Shown: positions 54,090 through 61,381 of the stretch, piece by piece
Numbering within the stretch: the first letter of the stretch is position 1
How the letters are laid out: every line of letters starts with the position of its first letter
Origin: DASQGA01 sp038209555
Lineage (GTDB): Bacteria > Actinomycetota > Thermoleophilia > Gaiellales > Gaiellaceae
NCBI GenBank assembly: GCA_038209555.1
Contig: JBBQXP010000001.1
Location: 1 to 64,000, forward strand
Length of the DNA: 64,000 bases
Direction of reading: 5' to 3'
The notes under the pieces: generated by a model
What the model was told of the DNA's origin: nothing
Seen by the model: the letters and a program-made list of their open reading frames with translations, nothing else
Databases searched by the model: none
Position numbers and translations under genes: made by a program

Positions 54090-54446
54090 CTACGAGGCGA
54101 GGCTGAGACCGTACTTCTCCACGAGACGCTCGATGTCCCGCCGGTAGAAGAGCTTCACCTTCACGTCGGGATACCGCTCTCTGAGCTTCCTGATCTTGCG
54201 GTTCTTCCGCGTCACGAGCGACTGCTTCATCGTCGTGATCTCCACGTAGAGATTCTGGTCGGGGAGGTAGAAGTCCGGCCTCGCCGCCTCGATCACGCGG
54301 CCCTCGCCGTCCGTCTCGAGGACGAACGAGCGCGGCTCGTACTCCCACCGGATGCCGTAGAAATCAAGGAGCTTCGCGACCTCGAGTTCCGCCTGATTGA
54401 CGAAACGAGGAGGCTGACGCCCACAATATGCCTGGAAAACAGGCAT
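54090..54446 (-). CDS. Nuclease-like protein (PD-(D/E)XK fold candidate, 118 aa)
   Basis: The sequence PPRFVNQAELEVAKLLDFYG, then IRWEYEPRSFVLETDGEGRV, ARPDFYLPDQNLYVEITTMK, QSLVTRKNRKIRKLRERYPD and VKLFYRRDIERLVEKYG has the E...PDFYL...(Y)VEI...K arrangement of small PD-(D/E)XK endonuclease-like domains (Holliday-junction resolvase or homing-type folds). The start may be ATG 54446 or GTG 54458. A 7-bp inverted repeat overlaps ATG 54446. It is in an operon with hpt. I recall similar domains next to or fused to HPRT in related actinobacteria, but the role is unknown. Confidence 0.6.
   Translation of the reverse strand: MPVFQAYCGRQPPRFVNQAELEVAKLLDFYGIRWEYEPRSFVLETDGEGRVIEAARPDFYLPDQNLYVEITTMKQSLVTRKNRKIRKLRERYPDVKVKLFYRRDIERLVEKYGLSLAS
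54428..54446. repeat. Inverted repeat ATGCCTG-GAAAA-CAGGCAT at the nuclease start
   Basis: The two 7-base arms at 54428-54434 and 54440-54446 are perfect and the right arm includes the minus-strand ATG. It could be an operator or an mRNA hairpin masking the start. Confidence 0.55.
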
Positions 54447-54531
54447 TTCTTTCGGCACGAAGCGAACGGTAGCAGTCTGCGCGGACGGCCCATCACTAAA
54501 CTCCGGTGCTCGGCGGGCGACTAGGAGAGCC

Positions 54532-55314
54532 GTGTTTCGGATCGCACACATCTCCGACCTGCACTGCGGGTCGCAGCATTTCGTCCCGAACCTCATGGAG
54601 CGGGCGATCATGGAGATCAACGAGCTCGTGCCGGATATCGTCGTCTGCTCCGGCGACCTGACTGCGTTCGGCTATCGCCAGGAGTACGCCGAGGCCAAGC
54701 AATACCTGGAGCGGCTTGGCTGTGAGACGCTCGTGGTCGTGCCGGGCAACCACGATTCCCGGAACGTGGGCTACCTCCACTTCGAAGAGCAGTTCGGGGA
54801 ACGCGACACAGTCGTTCACCAGAACGGTGTCTCGGTGGTCGCGATCGACTCCTCCGAGCCGGACCTCGACCACGGGCACATCGGCCGGAGCCGCTACCGC
54901 TGGATCTCAGAGCAGTTCGCCCACCCGGCGGACTTCCGGATCTTCGTCCTCCATCACCACTTGCTGCCCGTGCCGGGCACCGGCCGCGAGCGAAACGTCG
55001 TCTATGACGCCGGCGACGCGCTCGAGGCACTCCAGCGCTCGAAGGTCAATCTCGTCCTCTCGGGACACAAGCACGTCCCGTACGCCTGGCGTCTGGAAGA
55101 CCTCTTCATCGTCAATACGGGCACCGTCTCGACGCTTCGACTCAGGGGCAGGACGCGACCCTGCTACAACGTGGTCGAGATCGAGGGCCGCCACGTCGAC
55201 GTGTGGCGCCGCTATCCGTTCCACGGCTCCGAGCGGATCATCCAGTTCTCTGCCGACACGCTCGAGTTCGAGAAGTACACGACCCGGATCGAGGACGAGG
55301 TCACGAGTCGATGA
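54532..55314 (+). CDS. Class III cyclic-nucleotide-phosphodiesterase-like metallophosphoesterase
   Basis: Calcineurin-like motifs in order: FRIAHISDLHCGSQHFVPNL (D-x-H), IVVCSGDLTAFGYRQEY (GD), TLVVVPGNHDSRNVGYLHFE (GNHD), FRIFVLHHHLLPVPGTGRER (H) and LVLSGHKHVPYAWRLEDLFI (GH-x-H). It resembles cyclic-nucleotide phosphodiesterase-type enzymes (CpdA-like). The 261-residue product is the first gene of the cDPG operon, and its stop overlaps the cpgS start (ATGA at 55311-55314). An attractive inference is hydrolysis of cyclic 2,3-diphosphoglycerate or a related phosphate; this is unproven. GTG 54532 has AGGAG 5 nt upstream. Confidence 0.85.
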   Translation: MFRIAHISDLHCGSQHFVPNLMERAIMEINELVPDIVVCSGDLTAFGYRQEYAEAKQYLERLGCETLVVVPGNHDSRNVGYLHFEEQFGERDTVVHQNGVSVVAIDSSEPDLDHGHIGRSRYRWISEQFAHPADFRIFVLHHHLLPVPGTGRERNVVYDAGDALEALQRSKVNLVLSGHKHVPYAWRLEDLFIVNTGTVSTLRLRGRTRPCYNVVEIEGRHVDVWRRYPFHGSERIIQFSADTLEFEKYTTRIEDEVTSR

Positions 55315-56600
55315 GCGCGAAGCGGCCGACGGCGCTCGTGCTGATCGACGGCGAGCACTATCCGGAGGTCGTCCGGGACGCTCTCGCCGAGCTTCCGTAC
55401 ACAGTCCTGGGCGCAGTTCTCCTGGGCGGGGTGGAGAAGATCCGCGGCGGCGAAGACTATGGCGTGCGGCTCCACTCCGGCCTCGAGGAAGGGCTCGCGC
55501 AGACTGGCGCCGAGATAGTGGTCGATCTCTCCGACGAGCCGGTCCTCGACGCCCGCGGGCGCTTACGGCTGGCCAGCAGAGCGCTGGCCGCAGGCCGTCC
55601 CTACGTGGGTGCTGATTTCCGCTTCGAACCGGTGGCCCTCGCCAGGTTCGATCTCCCGTCCCTGGCTGTCGTCGGGAGCGGCAAGCGCGTGGGTAAGACC
55701 GCGGTCGCCGGGCACCTAGCCCGCCTCCTCTCCGAGGATCGGGAGGTGGTCGTGGTCGCGATGGGCCGCGGAGGCCCGCGCGACCCAGTCGTCATCGACT
55801 CACCACCGAGTCTGGACGACCTGCTGGAGCTTTCCCGCGGTGGCTCACACGCGGCCTCGGACTACCTGGAGGACGCCGCGCTCGCGAACGTCGTCACGAT
55901 CGGCTGCCGCCGCTGCGGTGGCGGGCTCGCCGGGCAGCCGTTCGTCTCGAACGTCGGAGCGGGAGCCCGACTGGCTGCCGAGCGCCGGCCTGACCTCGTC
56001 ATCTTCGAGGGCAGCGGGACGTCGGTGCCGCCGGTCGCCGTAGACGCTCGCGTCCTCGTCGCCGGAGCCGCCCAGGATCCGGAGCTCATAGCGGGCTTTC
56101 TCGGCGCATACCGCCTCTTGATCTCCGACCTCGTCCTCGTGACAGGCTGCGAGGAGCCCCTCGCCGACCCTGAGCGCGTCGCGTCGCTTCGCGCCGCGAT
56201 CCGGGACGTAGACCCCAAGCTCGAGGTCTTTGAGACCGTGCTCCGTCCCCGGCCGGTCGAGCCGCTCGCCGGCAAACGCGTGGCCTTCTTCTCGACGGCA
56301 CCGGCGGCGATCCACGAGCGTCTTCGTTCGCACCTGAGAGATGCGGAGGGCGCGGAGGTCGTGATGGTCTCGGGCAACCTGAGCCGCCGGGAGGCGCTCC
56401 GCGCCGACCTGGTTTCGGAATCGGCACGGGCAGCCGACGTCTTCCTCGTCGAGCTGAAGGCGGCCGCCATCGACGTCGTTGCCGAAGCTGCGGAGGAGCA
56501 GGGAGTCCAGATTGTTCTCACCGACAACGCAGTCGTGGCCCTGGAGGACGACCTCGACGCGAGGCTTCGCGCCCTGGTGCCGGCTCGGGTGACGGCATGA
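55311..56600 (+). CDS. cpgS: Cyclic 2,3-diphosphoglycerate synthetase
   Basis: Converts 2,3-bisphosphoglycerate plus ATP to cyclic 2,3-diphosphoglycerate. The 429-residue protein shows the family order: ALVLIDGEHYPEVVRDALAE (9-28), GAVLLGGVEKIRGG, IVVDLSDEPVLDARGRLRLA (70-89), PYVGADFRFEPVALARFDLP, then a P-loop-like VVGSGKRVGKTAVAGHLARL (120-139) and later LIISDLVLVTG-type segments. This is the arrangement of cPGS from thermophilic methanogens such as Methanothermus, where the product is a compatible solute and phosphate store. In bacteria it is rare. It lies between the phosphoesterase (overlap) and the 2-phosphoglycerate kinase gene (49-bp gap), giving a complete pathway from 2-phosphoglycerate. 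Confidence 0.85.
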   Translation: MSAKRPTALVLIDGEHYPEVVRDALAELPYTVLGAVLLGGVEKIRGGEDYGVRLHSGLEEGLAQTGAEIVVDLSDEPVLDARGRLRLASRALAAGRPYVGADFRFEPVALARFDLPSLAVVGSGKRVGKTAVAGHLARLLSEDREVVVVAMGRGGPRDPVVIDSPPSLDDLLELSRGGSHAASDYLEDAALANVVTIGCRRCGGGLAGQPFVSNVGAGARLAAERRPDLVIFEGSGTSVPPVAVDARVLVAGAAQDPELIAGFLGAYRLLISDLVLVTGCEEPLADPERVASLRAAIRDVDPKLEVFETVLRPRPVEPLAGKRVAFFSTAPAAIHERLRSHLRDAEGAEVVMVSGNLSRREALRADLVSESARAADVFLVELKAAAIDVVAEAAEEQGVQIVLTDNAVVALEDDLDARLRALVPARVTA

Positions 56601-56649
56601 GTGTCTCTCGCCTCCGACTCACTTGCGCTGACAGGCCAAAGGACGTCCT

Positions 56650-57576
56650 ATGAGCGACAGGCGACCACCGGAGTCGCTCGGTGGGGAGGAAGGGCGGCGG
56701 CTTCCGTACTCGAAGGGCCTCATGGCGAAGACGCTGTCCGGAACCGGTCTCCGGCCTGAACGTGCCTACGAGCTCGCGCGGCTGATCGAGCAGGAGCTCG
56801 TACGCGAGCACGAGGAGCACACCTTCACCGAGGCGCACCTGAACGAGCTGGTCACCCAGGTGCTCGCCGAGCACGAGGGCGAGGATGCAGTCCGCGGGCT
56901 CAGGCGCTACCGGGTCCTGCAGGAGCTGGATCTTCCTCTCATCCTCCTGATCGGGGGCGCTACGGGGACCGGCAAGTCGACCGTCACGACTGAAGTCGCC
57001 CACCGTCTCGGCATCACGCGGGTCGCCTCCACGGACTTTGTGCGGCAAACGATGCGGGCGTTCTTCTCGGTCGACTTCATGCCCTCGATCCACTACTCGA
57101 GCTTCGAAGCGGCCGCAGCGGTCGCGACCCCGGACGAGGCCAAGGACCCGACGCTCGTCGGCTTCAACGATCAGACGAGGAACGTGCTCGTTGGGGTTCG
57201 CGCCGTCATCGGTCGGGCGCTGACCGAGCGCTACTCCATGGCGCTCGAGGGTGTGCACGTCGTGCCGGGCCTCGTTCCCGCGGCTGTCGAGGGCGCCGTG
57301 GTCGTCCAGGCGCTCCTCGCGATCGAGGACGAGGACGAGCACGCCCGGCACTTCTGGGTCCGCGACACGGGCTCAGATGGCCTGCGACCGGTCGCCAAGT
57401 ACCTCGACTCGCTCGGCGACATCCGCCGGATTCAGGCGTACCTCATCGAGCGGGCCGAGAAGGCGGGCGTCCCCGTGATCGAGAACACCCGCGTGGAGCG
57501 AACTGCAGAAGCCGTGATCAGGCTCGTACTCGAACAGGTAGAGCGAGCCGTCGGCACACCAACCATCTCGGCGTGA
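56650..57576 (+). CDS. pgk2: 2-phosphoglycerate kinase
   Basis: Phosphorylates 2-phosphoglycerate at O3 to give 2,3-bisphosphoglycerate, the substrate of CpgS. An N-terminal ATP-cone-like regulatory domain (RLPYSKGLMAKTLSGTGLRP, ELARLIEQELVREHEEHTFT; residues 16-90) precedes a P-loop kinase domain: Walker A ILLIGGATGTGKSTVTTEVA (98-117), RLGITRVASTDFVRQTMRAF, EGVHVVPGLVPAAVEGAVVV, and the C-terminal RIQAYLIERAEKAGVPVIEN. The ATP cone suggests feedback control by adenine nucleotides. At 308 residues it matches archaeal 2PGK. ATG 56650 is chosen. The TGA stop overlaps the GTG of the next gene (GTGA), so translation is coupled. Confidence 0.88.
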   Translation: MSDRRPPESLGGEEGRRLPYSKGLMAKTLSGTGLRPERAYELARLIEQELVREHEEHTFTEAHLNELVTQVLAEHEGEDAVRGLRRYRVLQELDLPLILLIGGATGTGKSTVTTEVAHRLGITRVASTDFVRQTMRAFFSVDFMPSIHYSSFEAAAAVATPDEAKDPTLVGFNDQTRNVLVGVRAVIGRALTERYSMALEGVHVVPGLVPAAVEGAVVVQALLAIEDEDEHARHFWVRDTGSDGLRPVAKYLDSLGDIRRIQAYLIERAEKAGVPVIENTRVERTAEAVIRLVLEQVERAVGTPTISA

Positions 57577-58553
57577 GCCTCGATAACTCCTATGCGGACT
57601 GCCCCTGCGAGCTCTTCGCCGCGGTGACCGAGAGGGCGGCGCTCGCGAGCGGCCGCTGGCTGGGGCGCGGAAACGTGAAAGCGGCGGAGGATTCGGCATC
57701 AACCGCCATGCGTGAGGCGCTCGACGAACTGTCCATCGACGGCCACATCGTCGTTGGTGCGGAGGAGTCGGAGAGCCCGCTCGCGATGGGGACGAAGGTC
57801 GGTCGCGGGGAACGCGTCTACGATCTCGCCGCCGACCCGCTCGAGGGACGGAGCGTGGTGGCCCGCGGCGAGGCGGGTGCGATGGCCATGATCGCGGTGG
57901 GCGACGCCGGGACGTTCCCTCGTCTGCCGGACATGTACATGCGGAAGATGGCGGTCGGGCCGGTCGCACGGGGCCGGATCGACCTCGCGAGCCCGGTCGG
58001 GGACAATGTTCGCGCGATCGCGGAGGCCTTTGGACGGAACACGAACGACATCACGTCGATCGTCCTCGACCGCCCCCGTCACCACGATCTGATCGAGGAG
58101 ATCCGCGCCGTTGGCGGGCGCATCAAGCTGATCCAGGACGGTGACGTCACCGCGTCCATCACTGCGGCGATTCGGGGGACGAACGACCATCTCGCGATCG
58201 GCATCGGCGGCGCCCGCCAGGCGCTCATCTCCGCGGCGGCGCTCCGGTGTCTGGGCGGGGAGCTCCAGGCACAGCTTTGGCCGACCACGCGCGGCGAGAT
58301 CGGTCAGGCCGCCGAGCACGGGATCGACGACATCGAGCGGACGTTCACGACCGAGGAGCTTGCACCCGGCGAGGTGATCGTCGCGGCGACCGGCGTTTCG
58401 AACAGCGACCTGCTCCGCGGTGTTCGGTACCTGGCGGACAGCGCCCGGACGCACACCGTCGTCATGTGTACCCGCCACAACTGGGTGCGGTTCATCGACG
58501 GAATCCACTTCTTCGCCCGCGAACGGCGCGAGGAAGTGCGCCTGCTCAGTTAG
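57573..58553 (+). CDS. GlpX-family phosphatase paralogue with altered active-site motif
   Basis: A 326-residue class II FBPase-like protein. The fold-defining segments are present (AALASGRWLGRGNVKAAEDS, IDGHIVVGAEESESPLAMGT, LAADPLEGRSVVARGEAGAM, IKLIQDGDVTASITAAIRGT, LAIGIGGARQALISAAALRC). However DPLEGT reads DPLEGRS (88-94), and the GEGEKDEAPML element is changed to GAEESESPLAM. These changes at the metal and phosphate site suggest a different substrate from glpX at 24082. Its coupling to 2-phosphoglycerate kinase and CpgS suggests a role in phosphoglycerate or bisphosphate turnover. A sedoheptulose- or fructose-bisphosphatase role remains possible. Confidence 0.85.
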   Translation: MSLDNSYADCPCELFAAVTERAALASGRWLGRGNVKAAEDSASTAMREALDELSIDGHIVVGAEESESPLAMGTKVGRGERVYDLAADPLEGRSVVARGEAGAMAMIAVGDAGTFPRLPDMYMRKMAVGPVARGRIDLASPVGDNVRAIAEAFGRNTNDITSIVLDRPRHHDLIEEIRAVGGRIKLIQDGDVTASITAAIRGTNDHLAIGIGGARQALISAAALRCLGGELQAQLWPTTRGEIGQAAEHGIDDIERTFTTEELAPGEVIVAATGVSNSDLLRGVRYLADSARTHTVVMCTRHNWVRFIDGIHFFARERREEVRLLS

Positions 58554-59332
58554 CTCGCCAGCTCACGGCGGAGGACGGCGTCCACCGCGCGGAGCGCGAC
58601 ACGTGTCTCCGCGAGCGTTGGCTCACGGGTCGTCAGGCGCTGGAGGCACAGCCCGGGAAGGAGGAAGAGGCCGGCGAGACGGCGCGGAAGCGCTTGCAAC
58701 ACGAGCCAGAGCTCCATCGAAAAGGCCAGCGAGACAAGTGTCACGACGACCGGGGTGTAGAACGCGGCGGTCAGGGGCCAGAGCCGCTCGGCGACGAAGG
58801 TCACCGGAAGCACCAGGGCGGCAAAGTTCGTTCCGCAGCGCGCTGAAAAGCGAGAGGGCCTCGCCTCTCCTGTCCACGTGGAACGAAGGTGCCGCCCCTC
58901 AGCCGCGGCGATGGCGCGATGCTCGGCGCCGTGTAGCGAGAGTGTCCGCCCGCGGAAAAGCCAGGCGAGGAGGGTTGCCGTTAGCGCGAGACCGACGGCC
59001 AGCCCCACGGACTCCGGTAGAAAGACGAACCCGAAGGGGAGGACGAGCGCTCCGCCGAGAATCGCGCGGTCACGATCGCGCGCGACACCTGTCTTTCGGA
59101 AAAGGGGAGAGAGGCTGGCGGAAAGACGTGCCAGGCCGCGGACGAGCGGGATCCGACGCCAGCGCGTGTCGGAGCTCGGCATCCGCCCCTCGCTCAGGGT
59201 GCCGTCGCACCGTGCAAAAGCCCAGTAACGCTCGCTCACGATCACGACGCCGTTTGGCCGGGCCATGCCTCCCAGACGAGGAAGCGACGGGGCTTCGTCG
59301 GCAGCAGCGAGGAACGAGGCGGGGGTGTCCAC
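58550..59332 (-). CDS. DUF1385 membrane protein (260 aa)
   Basis: The sequence begins near LPRLGGMARPNGVVIVSERY, resembling the GGQAVxxGVMMR start of DUF1385 (YqhQ-like) proteins, and contains TLSLHGAEHRAIAAAEGRHL (family YHGAEHKTI), SRFSARCGTNFAALVLPVTF (RCGTNF), then five or so membrane segments. Function is unknown. In many Gram-positives it neighbours prfA or rpmE, not here. GTG 59332 with GGAGG upstream is the start. The 3' end overlaps the GlpX-paralogue stop by 4 nt, so the two genes are convergent. Confidence 0.82.
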   Translation of the reverse strand: MDTPASFLAAADEAPSLPRLGGMARPNGVVIVSERYWAFARCDGTLSEGRMPSSDTRWRRIPLVRGLARLSASLSPLFRKTGVARDRDRAILGGALVLPFGFVFLPESVGLAVGLALTATLLAWLFRGRTLSLHGAEHRAIAAAEGRHLRSTWTGEARPSRFSARCGTNFAALVLPVTFVAERLWPLTAAFYTPVVVTLVSLAFSMELWLVLQALPRRLAGLFLLPGLCLQRLTTREPTLAETRVALRAVDAVLRRELAS

Positions 59333-59401
59333 GCCTCCACTGTGCCGAAAGGCCGCCCGGCCCGGAAGGGCCGAACGGCCTGTTTCGGAGCTTCGCCGGT
59401 C

Positions 59402-59479
59402 CTAGTAGCGGCCGCGGCCGAAAAAGCCGAGAACCAGTAGGACGAGAACGACGATCAGAACGATCCAGAGAATGCTCAT
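59402..59479 (-). CDS. 25-aa single-span membrane peptide
   Basis: ATG 59479 has an excellent GGAGG 5 nt upstream, and the frame gives MSILWIVLIVVLVLLVLGFF followed by GRGRY and a stop at 59404-59402. A hydrophobic helix with a short basic tail is like the small DUF3309-type membrane peptides. The strong RBS and clean hydrophobicity argue that it is a real microprotein. Function unknown. Confidence 0.6.
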   Translation of the reverse strand: MSILWIVLIVVLVLLVLGFFGRGRY

Positions 59480-59558
59480 GTGTCCTCCTCTCGCTTGGCT
59501 GACCGCGTCCTTCCCGATTTGGGGGCGGCCCTAACAAGGGGCCGAAAAGTCGGGCCGG

Positions 59559-59564
59559 TAGACT
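59559..59564 (+). promoter_or_regulatory. Putative -10 element TAGACT for the DUF59 gene
   Basis: TAGACT ends 6 nt before ATG 59571, identical in sequence and spacing to the ccmE promoter element. Confidence 0.45.
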
Positions 59565-59570
59565 GCTCGC

Positions 59571-59870
59571 ATGCCGACCCGAGAGGACGTCTTCGAGGCG
59601 CTGAAGGTCGTGGAAGACCCCGAGCTCGGGATGGACATCGTCGAGCTGGGCCTCGTCTACGACGTGGAAGTCGAGGGACCGAAGGTGCACGTGACCTACA
59701 GCCTGACCTCCATGGGCTGCCCGGTCGGCCCTCTGATCGAGCAGCAGATCGCTGAGACCGTGAGCGAGATGCCGGGTGTCGAAGAGGTGGAGCCGGAGCT
59801 GACCTGGAGCCCGCCCTGGTCGCCCGAGAAGATGTCCGACGACGCCAAGTTCATCCTCGGCTTCGGCTAG
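59571..59870 (+). CDS. MIP18/PaaD-like (DUF59) iron-sulfur assembly factor
   Basis: A 99-residue DUF59 domain: VFEALKVVEDPELGMDIVEL, GLVYDVEVEGPKVHVTYSLT, SMGCPVGPLIEQQIAETVSE. The DPE...IVELGLV and the T-x-x-GCP motif with the reactive Cys define the MIP18/SufT/PaaD group, which helps insert Fe-S clusters into targets. It stands alone here. No suf genes are nearby, so the partner machinery is elsewhere. Confidence 0.9.
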   Translation: MPTREDVFEALKVVEDPELGMDIVELGLVYDVEVEGPKVHVTYSLTSMGCPVGPLIEQQIAETVSEMPGVEEVEPELTWSPPWSPEKMSDDAKFILGFG

Positions 59871-60063
59871 TTCGGCCCCGCTCAGCCTACGATACGTGCC
59901 CCGCGTCGCCCCTGGAAACTCCTCGTAGGTCGCGACGTTCCCTTGCTGGCGTAAACCAGTTTGGTCGGCGAGAATCTCGACCGCTTCGATTTCCACTGGC
60001 GATGACGTCCTCCGCTGGCCGAGGCACGATCGGCTCCTCTGCCTCTCAGACCTAAAGTTTCCT

Positions 60064-60086
60064 GCACAAATGTCGATTCTTTGTGC
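60064..60086. promoter_or_regulatory. Inverted repeat GCACAAA-N9-TTTGTGC ahead of the oxoamine synthase
   Basis: Seven-base perfect arms at 60064-60070 and 60080-60086 end 2 nt before ATG 60089. The 23-bp palindrome resembles an operator for a dimeric regulator. It covers the in-frame GTG at 60083, so ATG 60089 is the better start. The 218 bp between the DUF59 gene and this one hold nothing else recognisable. Confidence 0.5.
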
Positions 60087-60088
60087 GC

Positions 60089-61381
60089 ATGCCCGCCCCC
60101 CGTCCGAACGTCACCGGTCCGTCGCGATCCTCGCAGCCCTGGATCGATCGCTGGCTCGCAGCTTGTAGCGAGCTGGCTGAGCTCGAGCGGTCGAATCCGA
60201 TGACCGACGCGACCATCGACGAGATCGACGGCAGGATGATCCGGATCGGCGACCAGTGGCTCGCTGATTTTGCGTCGTGCAACTACCTCGGGTTCGATCT
60301 TGACGCGGAGATCATCGCGGCGATCCCGGAATACGTTGAGAAGTGGGGGACGCATCCAAGCTGGTCACGCATGCTCGGCAGCCCTGTTCTCTACGATCGG
60401 ATCGAGGAGCGCCTCACCGAGCTTCTGGGCTGCGAGGACGTGCTCGTCCTACCGACGATCACCCTCATTCACCTATCCATAATTCCCGTCCTAGCTGGCG
60501 AAGGAACGATCCTCGTGGACAACCGTGCTCACAAGACGGTTTACGACGGGTGCCAGTTCGCGTCTGCCCGCGGAGCGACAGTCAAGAGGTTCCGGTTCGA
60601 AGACCCTGACGATCTCGAGCGCCTGCTCCGAGAGGATCGCTCGACCACGCGGTTGATCTGTATGGACGGAGTCAACAGCATGACCGGCAACGCTCCCGAC
60701 CTGCGCGACTTCGCTCGGCTTGCACGCAGGTACGACGCGCTGCTTTACGTTGACGACGCTCACGGATTCGGAGTCATCGGGGAGCGTTCGCCCGATGAGC
60801 CGACCCCCTACGGGCTCCGCGGAAACAGCGTTGTCCGGTACTTCGACGAGTCGTACGACCGAATCGTGCTCGTTTCCGGCTTCTCCAAATCGTACTCGTC
60901 ACTCGCCGCGTTCATCACCTGCCCGAGCGAACTCAAGAGGCTACTCAAGACGGCTGCGCCCCCGTACCTCTACTCCGGTCCTTGCCCGGTCGCCTCGCTC
61001 GCAACCGTGCTGGCCGGCTTCGACGTCAACGAGTCACGCGGCGACGCAATCCGGACGGAGCTGTGGCGCAAGACCGCGCAAGTGCTCGACTGCCTCGACC
61101 GTCTGGGTGTCCACACCCCGAATCGCTCGGGCTTTCCGATCATCGAGGTACCGCTCGCCCGTCACGAGGACATCGATGCGGCAGGGCGCTTCCTCTTTGA
61201 CCAGGGCATCTACGTCACTCTCGCCGCGTACCCGCTCGTGCCCAAGACCGAAGTCGGTTTTCGGATTCAGATGACGGCCGCGAACACGCAGGCCGAGATC
61301 GAGCAGCTCATCGAGGTTCTCGGAAAGCTCGCGAACAAGTTCGATCTTCGCCCCGCGCAGAGCGCGGAATATGCGGCGTGA
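60089..61381 (+). CDS. Alpha-oxoamine synthase-family PLP enzyme (430 aa)
   Basis: A fold type I PLP enzyme of the 8-amino-7-oxononanoate synthase/serine palmitoyltransferase/CqsA family. Seen: WLADFASCNYLGFDLDAEII (the N-Y-L-G-x motif), HPSWSRMLGSPVLYDRIEER (G-S-P replaces the usual G-S-R-x-x-x-G), ILVDNRAHKTVYDGCQFA (stacking His), LLYVDDAHGFGVIGERSPDE, and the Schiff-base Lys in VLVSGFSKSYSSLAAFITCP. It condenses an acyl donor with an amino acid, releasing CO2. The absence of biotin genes and the coupled sensor downstream (GTGA overlap) favour a sphingolipid- or alpha-hydroxyketone-like signal product over biotin synthesis. Confidence 0.8.
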   Translation: MPAPRPNVTGPSRSSQPWIDRWLAACSELAELERSNPMTDATIDEIDGRMIRIGDQWLADFASCNYLGFDLDAEIIAAIPEYVEKWGTHPSWSRMLGSPVLYDRIEERLTELLGCEDVLVLPTITLIHLSIIPVLAGEGTILVDNRAHKTVYDGCQFASARGATVKRFRFEDPDDLERLLREDRSTTRLICMDGVNSMTGNAPDLRDFARLARRYDALLYVDDAHGFGVIGERSPDEPTPYGLRGNSVVRYFDESYDRIVLVSGFSKSYSSLAAFITCPSELKRLLKTAAPPYLYSGPCPVASLATVLAGFDVNESRGDAIRTELWRKTAQVLDCLDRLGVHTPNRSGFPIIEVPLARHEDIDAAGRFLFDQGIYVTLAAYPLVPKTEVGFRIQMTAANTQAEIEQLIEVLGKLANKFDLRPAQSAEYAA

